Origin: Lolium rigidum
Taxonomy: Eukaryota; Streptophyta; Magnoliopsida; Poales; Poaceae
Direction: 5' to 3'
Length of the DNA stretch: 64,000 nucleotides
Assembly (NCBI RefSeq): GCF_022539505.1
Contig: NC_061508.1
Location: 259,972,736-260,036,735 of the forward strand
This document shows positions 1 to 11,883 of this stretch, one piece after another. Numbering within the stretch: position 1 is the first letter of the stretch; each line of letters starts with the position of its first letter. The notes beneath the pieces were generated by a model that did no database searches, had not been told where the DNA came from, and worked only from the letters and a program-made list of their open reading frames with translations. Both the position numbers and the translations under genes were made by a program.

Positions 1-1239
1 TGGGCAGGGGATGCAGACAAAAAATAATATCATTTTGTTAAATGGAGATGGATTTGTAAACCTAGAAGTAAAGGTGGTCTTGGTGTGAAATATTTGCACA
101 AATTCAACATTAGTCTGATTTGTAAGTGGTGGTGGAAACTGGAAATGTATGAAGGTCCCTGGCAGAATTTCATGAGAAACAAATACCTGGGGGATGCTGG
201 AATGTATTATACCAGGCACAGAAGTGGAGACTCTCCCCTTTGGTCAGATATGTTACACCTAAGAGATATATATCTGTATGGAAGGAGGTTGATTGTGGGA
301 AATGGGTGCAGGACTAGCTTCTGGGGTGATGCCTGGTGTGGACACTCCCCTTTGAAGGACAAATTCTCTGAAATTTTTGAAATTTGTAATGAGCAGAACA
401 TCACAGTGGCTGCAGCAGAAAATTTGGGCGGGAGACTTTCCTTTAGAAGACGGTTGTCTGCTGGACTAATGGAGTTGTGGTGTGGGCTTGTTAACATTCT
501 CCAGCAGATAAACTTGACTGTTGCAACTTACAGGCCCAGGTGGAAATGGACTCAAAATGGATAGTTTTCTGTAAAAAACCTGTACAAGCAAATTTGCAGT
601 AATGGCATTGACAGGTCTTTCAAACACCTTTGGAAGAGCAAAATTCCCTTGAAAATCAAAATCTGGTTATGGCTTATCTGGCACAAAGCCATAGCAACAA
701 AAGACTATCTCCTGAAAAGAAACTGGGCAAGCAGCCCTACTTGCCTTTTTTGCTTCGCGCATGAATCTATTCTACACCTTTTCTTTTCTTGTACTGCAGC
801 AAAATTCCTATGGAGCATGGTGCGGATGGCTGTGGGGGCTCGTAATCGACCTTGGTCCTTTGCACAATATTTTTGGTGGATACCGAATTACTCGACTGCC
901 AGTCGCAATGTTCAAATTGCTGGACTAGCAGCAATTTGCTGGGCCATTTAGAAAGCGCGTAATAAAGCTTGTTTTGACAAAATTTACCCTAAAAATCCTG
1001 TTGAGCTAATCTATCGTGCTGTGATTTTCATGAAATACTAGGCAGGGTATCATACTGCAGATGAAGCTTCGCAACTGAATCAAGGTACTGATGCTCTCCT
1101 CGAGCTAGCTGCTGGAGCTGCTAATAGCAGGGCAGCTGCTGCGGGTGTGAGCAATGTTCCTCGCCTGATGAACCGACCTGATGATGCTATGGATGTTGAT
1201 GGAGATGGAGAGGAATATGCTGCCAATCTTGCTGAATGA
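1..1239 (+). pseudogene. LINE (L1-type) ORF2 fragment, C-terminal part
   Basis: One reading frame runs from the window edge to a TGA at 1237-1239 and matches the C-terminal third of plant L1-type LINE ORF2. It begins with the post-RT stretch (KSKGGLGVK-like, about 64-90). The reverse-transcriptase zinc-binding region follows at about 570-950, with a Cys-X2-Cys-X7-His-X4-Cys motif at about 742-795. The end is alanine-rich and acidic. The frame is broken by TAA at 25-27 and TAG at 562-564, 949-951 and 1039-1041; frameshifts are not needed. The three TAGs stand where the family usually has Trp. The reverse transcriptase and endonuclease domains would lie upstream, outside the window. It is not functional. 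Assignment to LINE is firm; the subfamily is not known. Confidence 0.85.
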
Positions 1240-1581
1240 CGTTGTGAAGATGCTGCTGCCCCTTCTTCCGAAAGATAAATAGCGATCCTGTGCTTTGCTG
1301 TCTGTTTTGTCATTGCTTTTTGGTCTTTCCAGTTTGGTGCTGGAGGTTGCTGTTTCACTTCCTGGAAAACTTCCTTTTGGTTGCGGCGATGAAAAACTTC
1401 TAGTTGCGTTTGTTTGCTACTCTGAGGCTGCTGTCCTCCAGTAGCTGTAATGGTGATGTATATAGCTTTTGGTATGAGCTAGTTTCTGATCTGTAAGAAC
1501 AGACTTGACATTGTTTTCATTATCCCCCAAGATAATGAAAATCGATCCCCCGGGTGGGTCGCTTGAAAAGAAAAAAAAACG
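1240..1581 (+). other. LINE 3' UTR with terminal stem-loop and short A-rich tail
   Basis: Non-coding sequence after the LINE stop codon. An 11-bp perfect inverted repeat (TTTTCATTATC at 1514-1524, GATAATGAAAA at 1531-1541, 6-nt loop) lies about 25 nt before an A-rich run at about 1567-1580. This is the expected arrangement for a LINE 3' end, where the element's reverse transcriptase recognises a terminal structure. The exact end of the element is inferred from the A-run. Confidence 0.5.
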
Positions 1582-2271
1582 ATCTCACGGATGGGTTAGA
1601 GGCATCTTCTTCCAAACGGGCTTTTGAAGGCTTGCTATCTTAGACGGATGTGCACGCGGTTTACAGGATGGCGAACTCTTGAAGCAACCCATCAAAAGGA
1701 ACTTCGGAATTGCAAGAGAAACACAGTGCAAGCTATCGTTATATATCAGTTCGGTCAATTCTCTCCTATGTATAATCTGGGGACATGTAAAAAAGTAAGA
1801 GCCACACGGCGGAAGAAGGAGGGCACGGGCCAAGTATGCACATATTTATTGAATACTAACTGTACACACAAACTTGGTACACCAAGGAAAAAGATAATCT
1901 TCCACCAAAACATGTTCTAACTCAAACACAATTCTTTCAAGTTGTGAGGCATGGCTTTTCAAAGCCGACGGCGGAGGAGGACATCGTACAAAGCACTTCA
2001 CTTCACACAAATGGTATAAACAAATAGGATATTATCGCGCACAATTTGTTTTTGAATCTATATATGGTATGGAGGAACCCAGCAGATAATGACATGGCGC
2101 ATCAAATCCAACAATCCCTAACAACAAGAACATTAATTAGATTGCACTTAACTTCCATATCATTGTTAAATATCTAAAGTTCGATCAAACAGTTAAGTTA
2201 AATATCCACCTAAGCAAGAAGGTATGCTTGATTACAACCGAATAATGGACCGGGCCTTCAACTGTCAAGTC
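1582..2271. other. no recognised feature
   Basis: Moderately AT-rich sequence without a convincing coding frame, terminal repeat or known family. Short open frames here have no coding character that I can recognise. Confidence 0.4.
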
Positions 2272-3478
2272 TTTTTTTTCCGAAATGGGGGAAATATCAC
2301 CCCAGCTTCTGCATCCAAGGGATGCACACGGCTTTTTTTATTAGATTATTCATAACACCTTACAAGAAAAATTACAAAGATCGAACTGAGCCACCAAACT
2401 AACGACAACTTGCTAATCCTACATCACCGATGAAGGGGGGTTCAATGAACAGAGCCAACACCCTGACATCACACCAACGCGCATCATCAAAAAACTGAAG
2501 GCCTCGACAAGTCTCCCAATGGCGAGCAGGTGGCACAACCGGTCTGGCAGACCCTCGGCGCGTACCATCATACATGCTCCAGAAGTTCTCGCCGCAACCG
2601 TCTTTCATATACCCATCTTCAGAAGAGATCAATGCAATGACCTTGCGAGGCCTGCCACCAGCGCCACCACGACGCTAGACAGTTCCACCACCATGCGCAC
2701 GTCGAACATGACGTATCCGACGATGCTACCCCGCTGCAGCACGCCGCCGAGAATCGTTGTCTTCAACACGGAAGAAAAACGCCGCTACACCTTAGGACCG
2801 TCCACCTTACATCTGCTCCATAGATGATGCCCCTGGGAGGGAGAACGACACCGTACGCCGCCATCACCTGATCCGGGAACGGATCTAGGATTCCCCCCGG
2901 AGCATTCCAGGCTTGGAGACGATATACATCAGCTGTGACAAGACCTCCAAGACGATACCTCAAGAGGGAGATGACACGATGTGCCACCATCGACTGATCC
3001 GAAGGATCTAGGGTTTCCCCAGGAGACTCTTGGCTGCAGACGGATGACAACCATCCCGCAAGCTCGACACCGAGAATGGCGACCACCACCACATAGCGAG
3101 GATGCTATCAACGGGGATGAGGGAGACGACCCGCCATCGCAAGGGAGACCGGGACGCCGCCGCCAAACCAGGGTCGCCGTCCTAGGATCCAACCTCCAGC
3201 CGCCGTGAATGGCCGGAGTTGCCGCCGCCGCGCGGCTGCTACACACACGCGTCACCCCGCGCCGGTGAGCCGCCCCGCCGAGGTGCCCGGCACCTGCACC
3301 ACGCCCTCGCTCCATAGAGAAGATGACGGGGCGAGAGAGATCCCCACCGCCGCCAGTGTCGACCTGGCTTTACCTGGCCGAGCCCCCTGGCGGCAGCGAG
3401 GGGGGATGGGGGGAGAGGTCGGAGCGGGTGGTGGCGGTGGCTAGGGTTCTCTCCCTGGCGGAGGGAGAGAACATGTCG
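2272..3478 (-). mobile_element. poly(A)-tailed retroposon, probably LINE-derived, minus strand
   Basis: Read on the minus strand this unit starts in very GC-rich CCG-repeat sequence (about 3478-3200). It passes through a long G/C-rich body with no intact ORF and becomes AT-rich. It ends in a 3' segment (a stem-like TGCATC...GATGCA stretch, then a GGGG/CCCC palindrome, near 2290-2330) and a poly(A) tail (T-run at 2272-2279 on the plus strand). That polarity, GC-rich promoter-like start and A-tail, fits a non-LTR retroposon. I recall near-identical tails as abundant in wheat, but I could not find a clear target duplication, so the right boundary is approximate. It may be a deleted, non-autonomous LINE. 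Confidence 0.45.
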
Positions 3479-3849
3479 TGCTTGCTGATTAATCCTTTTT
3501 GAATCGATGTCGTTTCTGGTACTAGGCTGCTGAGACTACTACGTTGGTGGAGCATATAAGTCATGCGATCTTGGCCTTTCACGAGCTTACTACATATTCA
3601 CCCAAATCACACACCTGGTGACCAGCCGTATGGCTTATATTTGTGTATTATTTCAAGGTCACCATGTATGGAAATGTTTTTGCTTAAGATGCCACACATA
3701 ACACATTACAGTATAATCAACCTAAGTAACAATAATCTACGAGCGAATTGCATCTATACATCGAAGTGAGTTTTACTATGATTCTCTCAACATGTTGTTT
3801 CAATTTGTTTTCATAGGTCCTACTCCACGGGATCTCCGACATCACAAGT
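3479..3849. other. no recognised feature
   Basis: Unique-looking sequence between the retroposon and the copia relic. No coding frame, repeat or terminus was recognised. Confidence 0.35.
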
Positions 3850-4400
3850 TGGGCCGGTTACCCCTCGAGAACTCAATGTATCAAATGTTGTGAGTTCACC
3901 TTCCATTTTTATCTTGTTAAAATGGTCTTCTTGCAAGACTTTCACGAAATAGCCTCACCACCAAGAGTAAATATGCATACCCATGTCTGGCCTTTTTCTC
4001 ACTAACACAAAAAGTCTAGTTTGAATTACTATACCCTTCAAGTACTCTTGGATACCTGACCAGTATAGTGACTGTCATAGCGCATGGTTCCTTTCGATAG
4101 TCCATTATCCTCCCAAGCGTGTACAAATGATTATCCCTTGTTTGGAAACAAAACGCCTTAGTTTTCTCATATTAGAAATGTTGTTATGCCTTGTAGAGCA
4201 AGTTAAATACATGTACAAACCAATGATTTGAAAGTATCCAAACTTATCTCTAGTGGTCATTTCATTCTTTTGAAGAAACACAATAGGATCATAAGGTTTC
4301 GGATCAACATATCCAGATTTGCTCAACACCTTTTCCATATAGTGGAATCTCAATCACAAGTGTAATCCCTTGTGAGATCTAGTGAATTGCTTGGAGTCAC
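3850..4400 (-). pseudogene. Ty1-copia pol relic (end of reverse transcriptase and RNase H region)
   Basis: The minus-strand translation of about 4353-4080 resembles the stretch of copia Pol joining reverse transcriptase to RNase H. Visible blocks include a KVLS.(F/S)GY.D.KP segment, a YSQIIGLYMYL-like segment (family usually IGSLMYL), TR then a KLRRFVSKQG segment, and further on RVLEGYSNSN (family: GYSDSDW). Single-base damage, in-frame stops and loss of the A.R.D motif show it is dead. No LTR, integrase or gag was found next to it, so only a fragment remains. It lies just left of the CACTA relic and may have been truncated by that insertion. Confidence 0.6.
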
Positions 4401-4439
4401 AACGAATTGGTATCCTCGTGAATCAGATGCTATCAAAAG

Positions 4440-5204
4440 CCCCATTTTGGGTTGTGGTTCTCCCTCTTATACATCAAGCAGCCGGTTGTGGCATCTTCAG
4501 AGATGTGCCGGGCGGCGGTTGTTGCTAGACACATTTACGCTATCCTGATCCTAAACCTCCTGAACATGGGGCCAAGATGGCACGAGCCCTTCTTTTACAG
4601 CAAGGATGTCGCAGCTATAGAGGGAGGTGTTGGCCTGCCTACCTACATCGCAGGTCCTCCTTCACAAAATGAAAACTAGAGCATTAAGGAGCTCTGCACC
4701 CATGGTGAGGTCAATAAGATGTGGGACCGGCTATCAGACCTTGTCGACGGTGGGCACATAGATCTAGATTTCATCTCCTAATGGATGATCTGTCAGGTCC
4801 AGCCGATCTAGGATCAATACTACAAGCTCTACAGTGTGTCAGAAAGAACGACACCACCTAGATTGCCTCAAAATGCCCCCGCCATCACAGGATGGTGGTT
4901 TATATGCCACTTGTGTGTGAGACGCATGAGGAGTGGATGCGCTGGGGGAGGATGGGTTTCATGTGTGGAGGCGTCTTCCTTGTGTGGCTAGGTAGGGGCA
5001 TAGGGAGAAAGAGGGGGGCGGTGGAGGTTGCGCTAGGTGGCCTTCGGCAAGGTAGAGGTTATTAGTTGGTGCCCTCAATTAGACCTATCAGTGCTATTCA
5101 TGAAAAATACTAAAATCGCGTGTACATGGTAGCACACCACAAGTGGTCGCCTATAATTATATCCGTACTAGTGTGTCGCCTATAAGCATATATCCCTAGT
5201 AGTG
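4440..5204 (-). mobile_element. CACTA (En/Spm) relic, one terminus
   Basis: The right edge reads ...CCCTAGTAGTG at 5194-5204, so on the minus strand it begins CACTACTAGGG, the CACTA-type terminal form. Two diverged direct repeats, each starting GTCGCCTATA and ending CTAGT(A)GTGT, occupy about 5146-5174 and 5175-5205 and look like subterminal transposase-binding repeats. To the left, 4440-5060 has scraps of open frame on the plus strand that I do not recognise. No opposite terminus was found, so the left limit is arbitrary. Confidence 0.45.
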
Positions 5205-5885
5205 TGTGCACGAGAAATAAGAATTGCTTTAATCAAGTGAAGTATTACCATTCCCATGTATATAATGTACATCAACGCCAAACTTAGCCAAGCAAAAAAA
5301 ACTTGCATCTTGCTCATTTTGTTGATCAACCTTTTGTGCAGCCACATTTTCTCAATATTGTAGGTGTTTTCTTAAGTTGAACACTCTACATATAATTTCC
5401 TTGAGCAAAACATTGCTGGTGAATCCTATATTCCGACCATGTTTACAATGCGCCGTACAGCCCCTACTGCATGGGCCTGGCCAGTTAGGCGATGACATTG
5501 TTATCTCTGTTTTCTCTGTTTTATTTTTCCATTCCAGTTTGTTCTTTTTTGTGCTTTTCCTTTTTCTTTTCCTTTCTTGTTTCCTTCTCATTTCCAACTC
5601 GTATAATGTTAAGCTTTGAAAAAAATTATAATTTAGAAACATTTTAAATTTGAAAAATGCTTGGGTCCAAATATACCTTCAAATTCAAAAAAAAAATGAA
5701 AATGCAAAATTGTTCTAGTTTTAAAAAATATTATATTTTAAAAAATGTTCGAATTTTGAATAAAAATGAAAAGAAAGAAATAACATATAAGTTAAAGTAA
5801 AGAAGCCCAACACCCCGCCTAGGGTATACGGCACGTGGTAACAACCGACCAGGTTGCCATATGGGACCTTCATTGTTTTTCCTAA
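5205..5885. other. AT-rich non-coding stretch
   Basis: Contains a pyrimidine-rich tract (5500-5590) and A/T-rich oligo runs (5620-5790). No gene or element boundary was recognised. Confidence 0.35.
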
Positions 5886-6864
5886 GGAAAAAAGTCTATT
5901 TCAAACCCTGAAATGGTAGTGGTTCGGTGAAATGAACCCCAAACTTAGAATCCCTGTCGTCTGCACCTCGAACTTCCGATCCCAGTCTATATTAAACCCT
6001 AAACCTATTTGGCTGACCGGGAAAATTACAATCCCGATCGGGAAAGTTACAATCCCTACCGGATTACGGACTAGTCTCACAGACATGTGGACCCTACTTG
6101 TCATATCTTTCTTCCCCAATATTTCTCCTTTCTCCCCTCATCCCTGTCTCACACGGCACACGCTCGAGAAGGAATAGGGGAGGAGTTGAGGCGGGCGGTG
6201 AGCTCGGACGTTCTCCACCGTTCTTTGCGTCGATGGAAGGAGGGACAGGTAGGGGCGTTCACCCTCTTCTTCTGGAGCTCCGGCAGCTGATGTTGTCTGC
6301 GAGATTTGAGGACTAGTGCGGCCACCGTCGGTCTCGTGCCCCTGCGTCGCCGCCCGACGAGATCCGGAGTTCCGTAGTCTCCACCTCGCTAGCATGAGCA
6401 GTCGCTCGACGCACAAGAGCCGCTATTTCCAGGACGGTCATGGGACGAGCTCCGATGTCCTGGTCCTCCCCTGCCTCGCTGGAATTGGCTATGATGGCAC
6501 ACTCACTTGGCCTGGTTCTCGCGCCGCCGGCTTTGCCCGCCTCTGTGTGTCATCCGCAGGGGGTTGAGAGAGAGAGGCAGATCACAAGCAGACGGAGGAG
6601 CACCACGAGGGTGGCGGCCCATGGAGCGCATTGCAAAAAAGGAGGGTTGATTTGTCCACGATTTTTTTAGGACATGTGGGCCAATGTTGTTAGTGATAGT
6701 AACAATTTACAATTTTATTTTTTCTGCTCCAATAAATAGCTCCAAGGTTTGATTTGGACAGGGATTCGCAAGTTCAGGGTACAAATAACAGAGATTCAAA
6801 GTTTGGGGTTCATTTCGTCGAATCCCTACTAGTTCAAGGTTTAAAATAGACCGTTTCCTTTTCC
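5886..6864. mobile_element. Mutator-like (MULE) non-autonomous element with long terminal inverted repeats
   Basis: The left arm (about 5886-5975) and the reverse complement of the right arm (about 6770-6864) align over about 85 bp. Shared blocks include GTCTATTT(C/T)AAACC, GAAATGAACCCCAAACTT and GAATC(C/T)CTG. Such long inverted repeats built from 'AACCCTGAACT' words are typical of grass MULEs. The interior (6130-6650) is much more GC-rich than the arms and holds short proline/arginine-rich frames only, as expected for a captured gene fragment (Pack-MULE). No transposase is present and I found no clean 9-bp target duplication, so the exact ends are uncertain by a few bases. Confidence 0.5.
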
Positions 6865-7555
6865 TGATATATCTAGTGGGCTGGATGGGCCAGCCCAACA
6901 ATGAACAAACATTCTCCGTACCAACAACTGCCAACAAGACACAATCAGTCACTGACCAGTTCGCTGCATGGTGAAGCAAAGTTTCCAGTTTAATGTATTG
7001 GAGTTTGCAGCTGTATGCTCCCTCCATCCCAGTATGTGAGGCGTGTAAGGCTTTTTGCACGAAAATTAGGGCACCCTAATTTGCACTCTTTTACACATGT
7101 GTTTTATCTAATTGCCATACACATACACATGGACCAAAATTAGGAGCGCAACAATCGAGATTTTCACGCAGTGCATGCTAACAGGATCTTATCGCCAGGC
7201 GCCCAGGCGCGATATCCGAACGATTTCCACTCGAGCTGATTAACTGGTTCGTGTCCAACACCCGCAGTTCCAAGCCGTACGTTGACGTAACATCTTGCCT
7301 CGTTGCCTGCTCCGACCCTGCCGATAGAACGACCTTGGGCCACAAATTAAGGACAACTCCGGCGAGAGAACGTGCCGGCGCGAAGCTCGCCTAACTGCCT
7401 AAGTTGTCGTTGTCAAAGCCGGCGACATACTTCGCGAGCTCTCGTTGTCCGTTAGGTGCGCAAGCAAGCCCGGCGGCGCTTCGTCACCTTCCTCCCTCGC
7501 CATGGAATGATGGAAATGAGATGAGCCATGCAAGTTTAGGTAGGTTAATTAGGTA
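6865..7555. other. intergenic; possible Stowaway end
   Basis: A GCTCCCTCCATCCCAGTATG block near 7018-7037 resembles a one-ended Stowaway (Tc1/Mariner) terminus, but no opposite end is present. The rest, ending at the CACTA insertion site (GTA at 7553-7555), shows nothing recognised. Confidence 0.3.
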
Positions 7556-7801
7556 CACTGGTGGAAAAAGGGCCTTTAATCCCGGTTGGCAACAACCATT
7601 AATACCGGTTGTGCAACCGGTATTAAACATGCGGGACTAAAGCCCCCCCTTAGTCGCGGTTGGTTACGAACCGCGACTAAAGGCCCGCCCACGTGGGCGC
7701 CAGGCGACGGTCGGGGCGGAGGACCTTTAGTCGCGGTTCTTCTGGCCAACCGCGACTAAAGGCCGCCGCAGGTTTAGGATTTTAGCCCCCCCCCCCCCCC
7801 C
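7556..7801. repeat. left terminal and subterminal repeats of the CACTA element
   Basis: After the 17-bp terminal repeat come several copies, in both orientations, of TTTAGTCGCGGTT and its complement (about 7625-7765), which would pair into hairpins. A run of 16 C residues at 7786-7801 closes the block. In CACTA elements such subterminal repeats bind the element's own regulatory protein. Confidence 0.8.
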
Positions 7802-8025
7802 TCTAAACCTGGTTTCTTTTTAATTGTATTGTTTTATTTCTTTTGTGTTTTATTTAAATTTTGAAGGAGTTTCACAGATTCTACGGTACTACATACATGC
7901 ATACGAATGTACAATTTCAAACAAATTTGAAATTAGAACCAAAAAGGATTCAAAAGGAATATACAATATATATTCAATATCATCGGATGACCATATACAA
8001 TTTTGAACAAGTTTCCATACATAAT

Positions 8026-11000
8026 TTAATGCATATGAAGTTCTACGTCCTCTACATAGTGTTCTCCTTTAGGATCGACGACTTCCCTCGTGAACCATCC
8101 AATTAGTTCCTCTTGAAGTGGTCGGAAGCGAGCTTCTGGACTAAGCATCTTCCGGAGGTTATTCCTCTTGACATTGTTATCACACGGAACCCGCTCAGAG
8201 GTGTATCTCCGGATCATCTCACAAACATAGTATCCACATAGATTGGTCCCCGGTGGCTGAATATCCCCAGTCGCAGCCACTGACCTTTTAAATTCTAGCT
8301 CTTTTTTGAATTCACCGACTTTTTCATCTACGAACCGTCTCCAAACCCTACGAGGCAAAGAAAATTAAATGAACAAGAGAGTTATTAGTTACTTGATATT
8401 AGGAAATGAACGAAATAGGCCGATCGATATACAGCGCAAATGAATGAAAATAATTACTTCTGCATCATTCTTCTCATGTCGGCCCAAAGCTTTGCATCCA
8501 GAGTCACAGAGTCATGGACGAGAACTGTGGAGGTGTGAAATTAAATTACTAGCAGAATCCAGTGGAACCTGCGGACACGATACATGCACAGTCATGCACA
8601 ACTCATCGATTAGCCACATACCATGCATGGAGTAAACAAAAAAGAATGTGCTCAAGACAGAAACACTCACCCAAAATGGTAAGGAAATAGAATATCACTT
8701 TTGAGTTCCTGCTTTGTAAGAAACCGCCACAGGTATTCCTCCACGTCGGCGGGGTGTTTTTCTAACACATATCCATTAACGATGTGTGGGTCAATGAACC
8801 CAACATCATGCATGTTCCTTACTCTGCATTCCTTAATCTTCATTCTGCATAATAGTGTACACAACAATATAGTTAGGACATATATATAGTGCAGGCAATA
8901 TGAACGAGATGGGGTAGAAACAACTGATGATAGATTTGTCGAGCTCGCGCAGATTGAAAAGCTGGAACAATTCACTCAGATGAATTGTTACATAGTAATG
9001 TTTGAAGTGATGCTCATGTCTAACTTCCGCATAAATATATTCTTTGGCATTTTTATTTTTTATGTAACCCTTGTACCATTTCAGCAGACTTTTCATTTGT
9101 GGAGGTAGATCCTCTTCCTGCGCAGGCTCGACGAGAGGCCCATTCGGCACATATGTAATTACTACCTCCTTCACTGGCGCCTCATCAAGGTCTAACAGTG
9201 CACGAAGAGTCATACCGATCAGGGTCGCTTGTTCTCTGGCACCCGTTACGGTCATTCCCTATTCTGCCATAGCTGCTATGATTGTGGGGTCCATTAGTTC
9301 AGCATCCGGACCGGCGGCTTTCACTATGAGCGGGGCGATCGATTGTTTACTTTGTTCCCCGAGTTGGGCAACTCGTTTCCCGCTTTTTTTACTTGCTAAT
9401 TCTTTCTCGGCCTCCTCCAAGACTTTCTTCTCCTGCTTCTCCGCCAGCTCTTTCTTCTCCTTCAACATGAGTGCCTGCCTACGAAGTTCACGTGCATAGT
9501 CGTCAGGCAGATTCTTCACGGCTTGGGACGGTGTGCTCAAAAATGACTTAGCCCACTTTTTTTCCTTGTCAGAATATACTGGCTTGGGCTCGGGCTCTCT
9601 TCTCGCCTGGCATTCCGCCCTCCATTTCTCATGGTGAGCAGCCGCGGCCGCGTCGACTTCCTCGGCACTACGTTCCCAAGGCCTCGTGGGGAGAGGCTTC
9701 ACTGATGGCTCCGGTACCTTTGTGGTCTTAGGTACATAAGGGTCCGGGTTAATAGTCCAGGACTGCTTCTGCTTCTTCGTCGGAGGTGGATTGGGGGCGG
9801 TGTCTGCTTACCCGTCCGGGGCGGACTGGGGGGGGCGGCGGCTGCTTACTCGCCAGAGGTGAATTGGGGGGTGGCGTCGGCTGATGTGAAGGAGGTGTAG
9901 GTGAAGCACCACCACACCACCACCACCGCCACCGCAACCACCACCGTAGGGGGGTGGACTTGTTGGCCTTGGCGCCTCGCCTGGAAACTTGATAAACTTC
10001 TTTTGCCATAGAATGATATGGCGCATGACATCTCCAAGTCTTCTCTCCCCTTCAGGTGTAGCAATGTCAATCTCCAGGTCCTCAAACCCTTGTACTATGT
10101 CCTCCACCGTGACACGAGCATAGCCATCTTGAATGGGGTTGTTGTGGTGGAGTGCTCCAGGTTCACATGGTAAAGCACTGCCGATGGCTACCTTCATGGA
10201 CATGTTCCCCATTGGATAATATAGATGACATTCTTTCATCTCCTTTACATCATCCACGGGGTAGTGGGGAGGCTCCGGTGCAGTAATTTCGATCGCCGGA
10301 GGCTCCAGTGCAGTAATTTCGATTGTCGGTGCATGTGCATTAGCACCAGCTGGTGGGGCCTCCATGGAAGCCACGCTGCTTCTCCGCTGCTGGCTTCCGA
10401 CATCCGATGGATGATCTTCATGCGTCCGAGCTGCCTCTCTTTCTTGTACTAGTACATCCAGGGTTTTCTTCATCTCATTGAATTCTGATGCCAACCGCGC
10501 CAGCTCATCTTTTCTCTGATCCGCCTTTCTCTTACGACTTCGTAGCTTGTAGGGGTCATTTTCCGGGAAAATCCTTCTTCCCACGAAATGACGCCTTTGC
10601 CTCGTACACGTCCTCCGTGTTCGGGATTCCCGAGGGCTTTTGTCGGCTGGTCATTCTCTCTGTTGAACTTGATCTTCCCCTCTTGAGCATCCCTCATTGC
10701 GTCAATAAGGGCTTGGGTGGGTTTAAACTTTGTGTCTCGGTGGGTACACTCCCCTGTCACCAGGTCTAGCGTTCCCCCATGCCCGTACCACCAGCTTTTG
10801 GCCCTAGGGTCCCATCCCTCGGTACCTAGAGGGATTCCTCGCGCCCTCAGGTCATCCTCCATCTTCTTCCACTTAGGCTCCGAAAGGCGGTATCCTCCTG
10901 GCCCCATAATATGATTGTACTGCTTCTTAGCCGCATTTGCCTTATTTTTATCCGATATGGCCTTGAATTCCTCTGATTTCTTTTGCCTCACAAATTCGGG

Positions 11001-11852
11001 CCAATCATCTTTCAGCTACTCATACTGTCCGGTGAAATCCGGAGTCTTCCCCTTCTCGACATATTGAGCCGCTAAATTTTTCTTGTATGTCCGGAATGCT
11101 GTGGCCATCTTCTGAAGAGCGAAATCTTTGACCAGCCTCCTCCTCTTACGTCCCTCCGGATCGTCGTTACCGAATTCATCTTTTTTTTTGTATTCCGAAG
11201 GTAGAACGAAATGCTCCATAAGCGTTCTCCAGCATTCCTTTTTCTTTCTCTTGCTGACGAACCGGAACCAACACGTGCCTTCACCGGCTCATGCCATTCC
11301 CGGACGGTGATCGGGACGCTGTCTCTAACAACGACTCCGCATTGGTTGATGAACTTGGTGTACGCCTCTTCGGGCTCCGGCGGCTTTCCTTTTGGACTCG
11401 ATAACATCAATGGTATATATTACTCCTTGTTTCAGCGTCTTGGTTTTGCCACGCTTTGTCTTCACCGATTTTTTCGACGATCCGCTGGCCGAGGGCTAAA
11501 ATAAGAAAGAGAGTCGAGTTAATACACATATTTACTGAAATCGGTAAATTTGTATCACCAGAGGCTCAATGTATATATATACCTCGTCGGAGGTGGTGAT
11601 TGCTAATTTCTTATCAACATCGCCGGAGGTGTTTGTCGACGGTTGACCTCCATCAACAGTGCCCGTTCCTTCGTCATCACCTCGCTGACGACCTTCATCT
11701 TCACCGCCAAGGTTCAGATAAGAAGAGATATCCTCTTCTTCATCTTCTTGGGGCGGCACATAAAGAATGTCGCCGTTTATGATGCCAAAAAGATGTGCCT
11801 CGGCTTCCGGATTATAGTTATCCCTAATCGGGTTGGCCCTATCGTCCGCCAT
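8026..11852 (-). pseudogene. CACTA second gene (TNPA-position) with ULP1-like cysteine protease C-terminus
   Basis: Starts at the ATG at 11852 (MADDRANP...) and ends at 8026. Exon 1 (11852-11583) is acidic. A GT-AG intron at 11582-11496 follows. The middle part has a plant En/Spm domain with WWYGHG near 10790, then a lysine-rich helix, a proline-rich hinge (about 9960-9800) and a coiled, Lys/Glu-rich segment. The C-terminus is ULP1-like: PYHFG (His, about 8675), a short exon with HDS (Asp, about 8525), and TNLCGYYVCEM (Cys, about 8250). Introns at about 8670-8532 and 8457-8348 separate these. Damage: frameshifts near 11265, 10585 and 9920, and TAG codons at 11016-11018 and 9259-9261. The gene class is known from grass CACTA elements, and a desumoylating or proteolytic role is only inferred. 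The catalytic residues survive although the frame does not. Confidence 0.8.
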
Positions 11853-11883
11853 ATGTGTCACTCCTGAAAACATGTAGTAAAAA

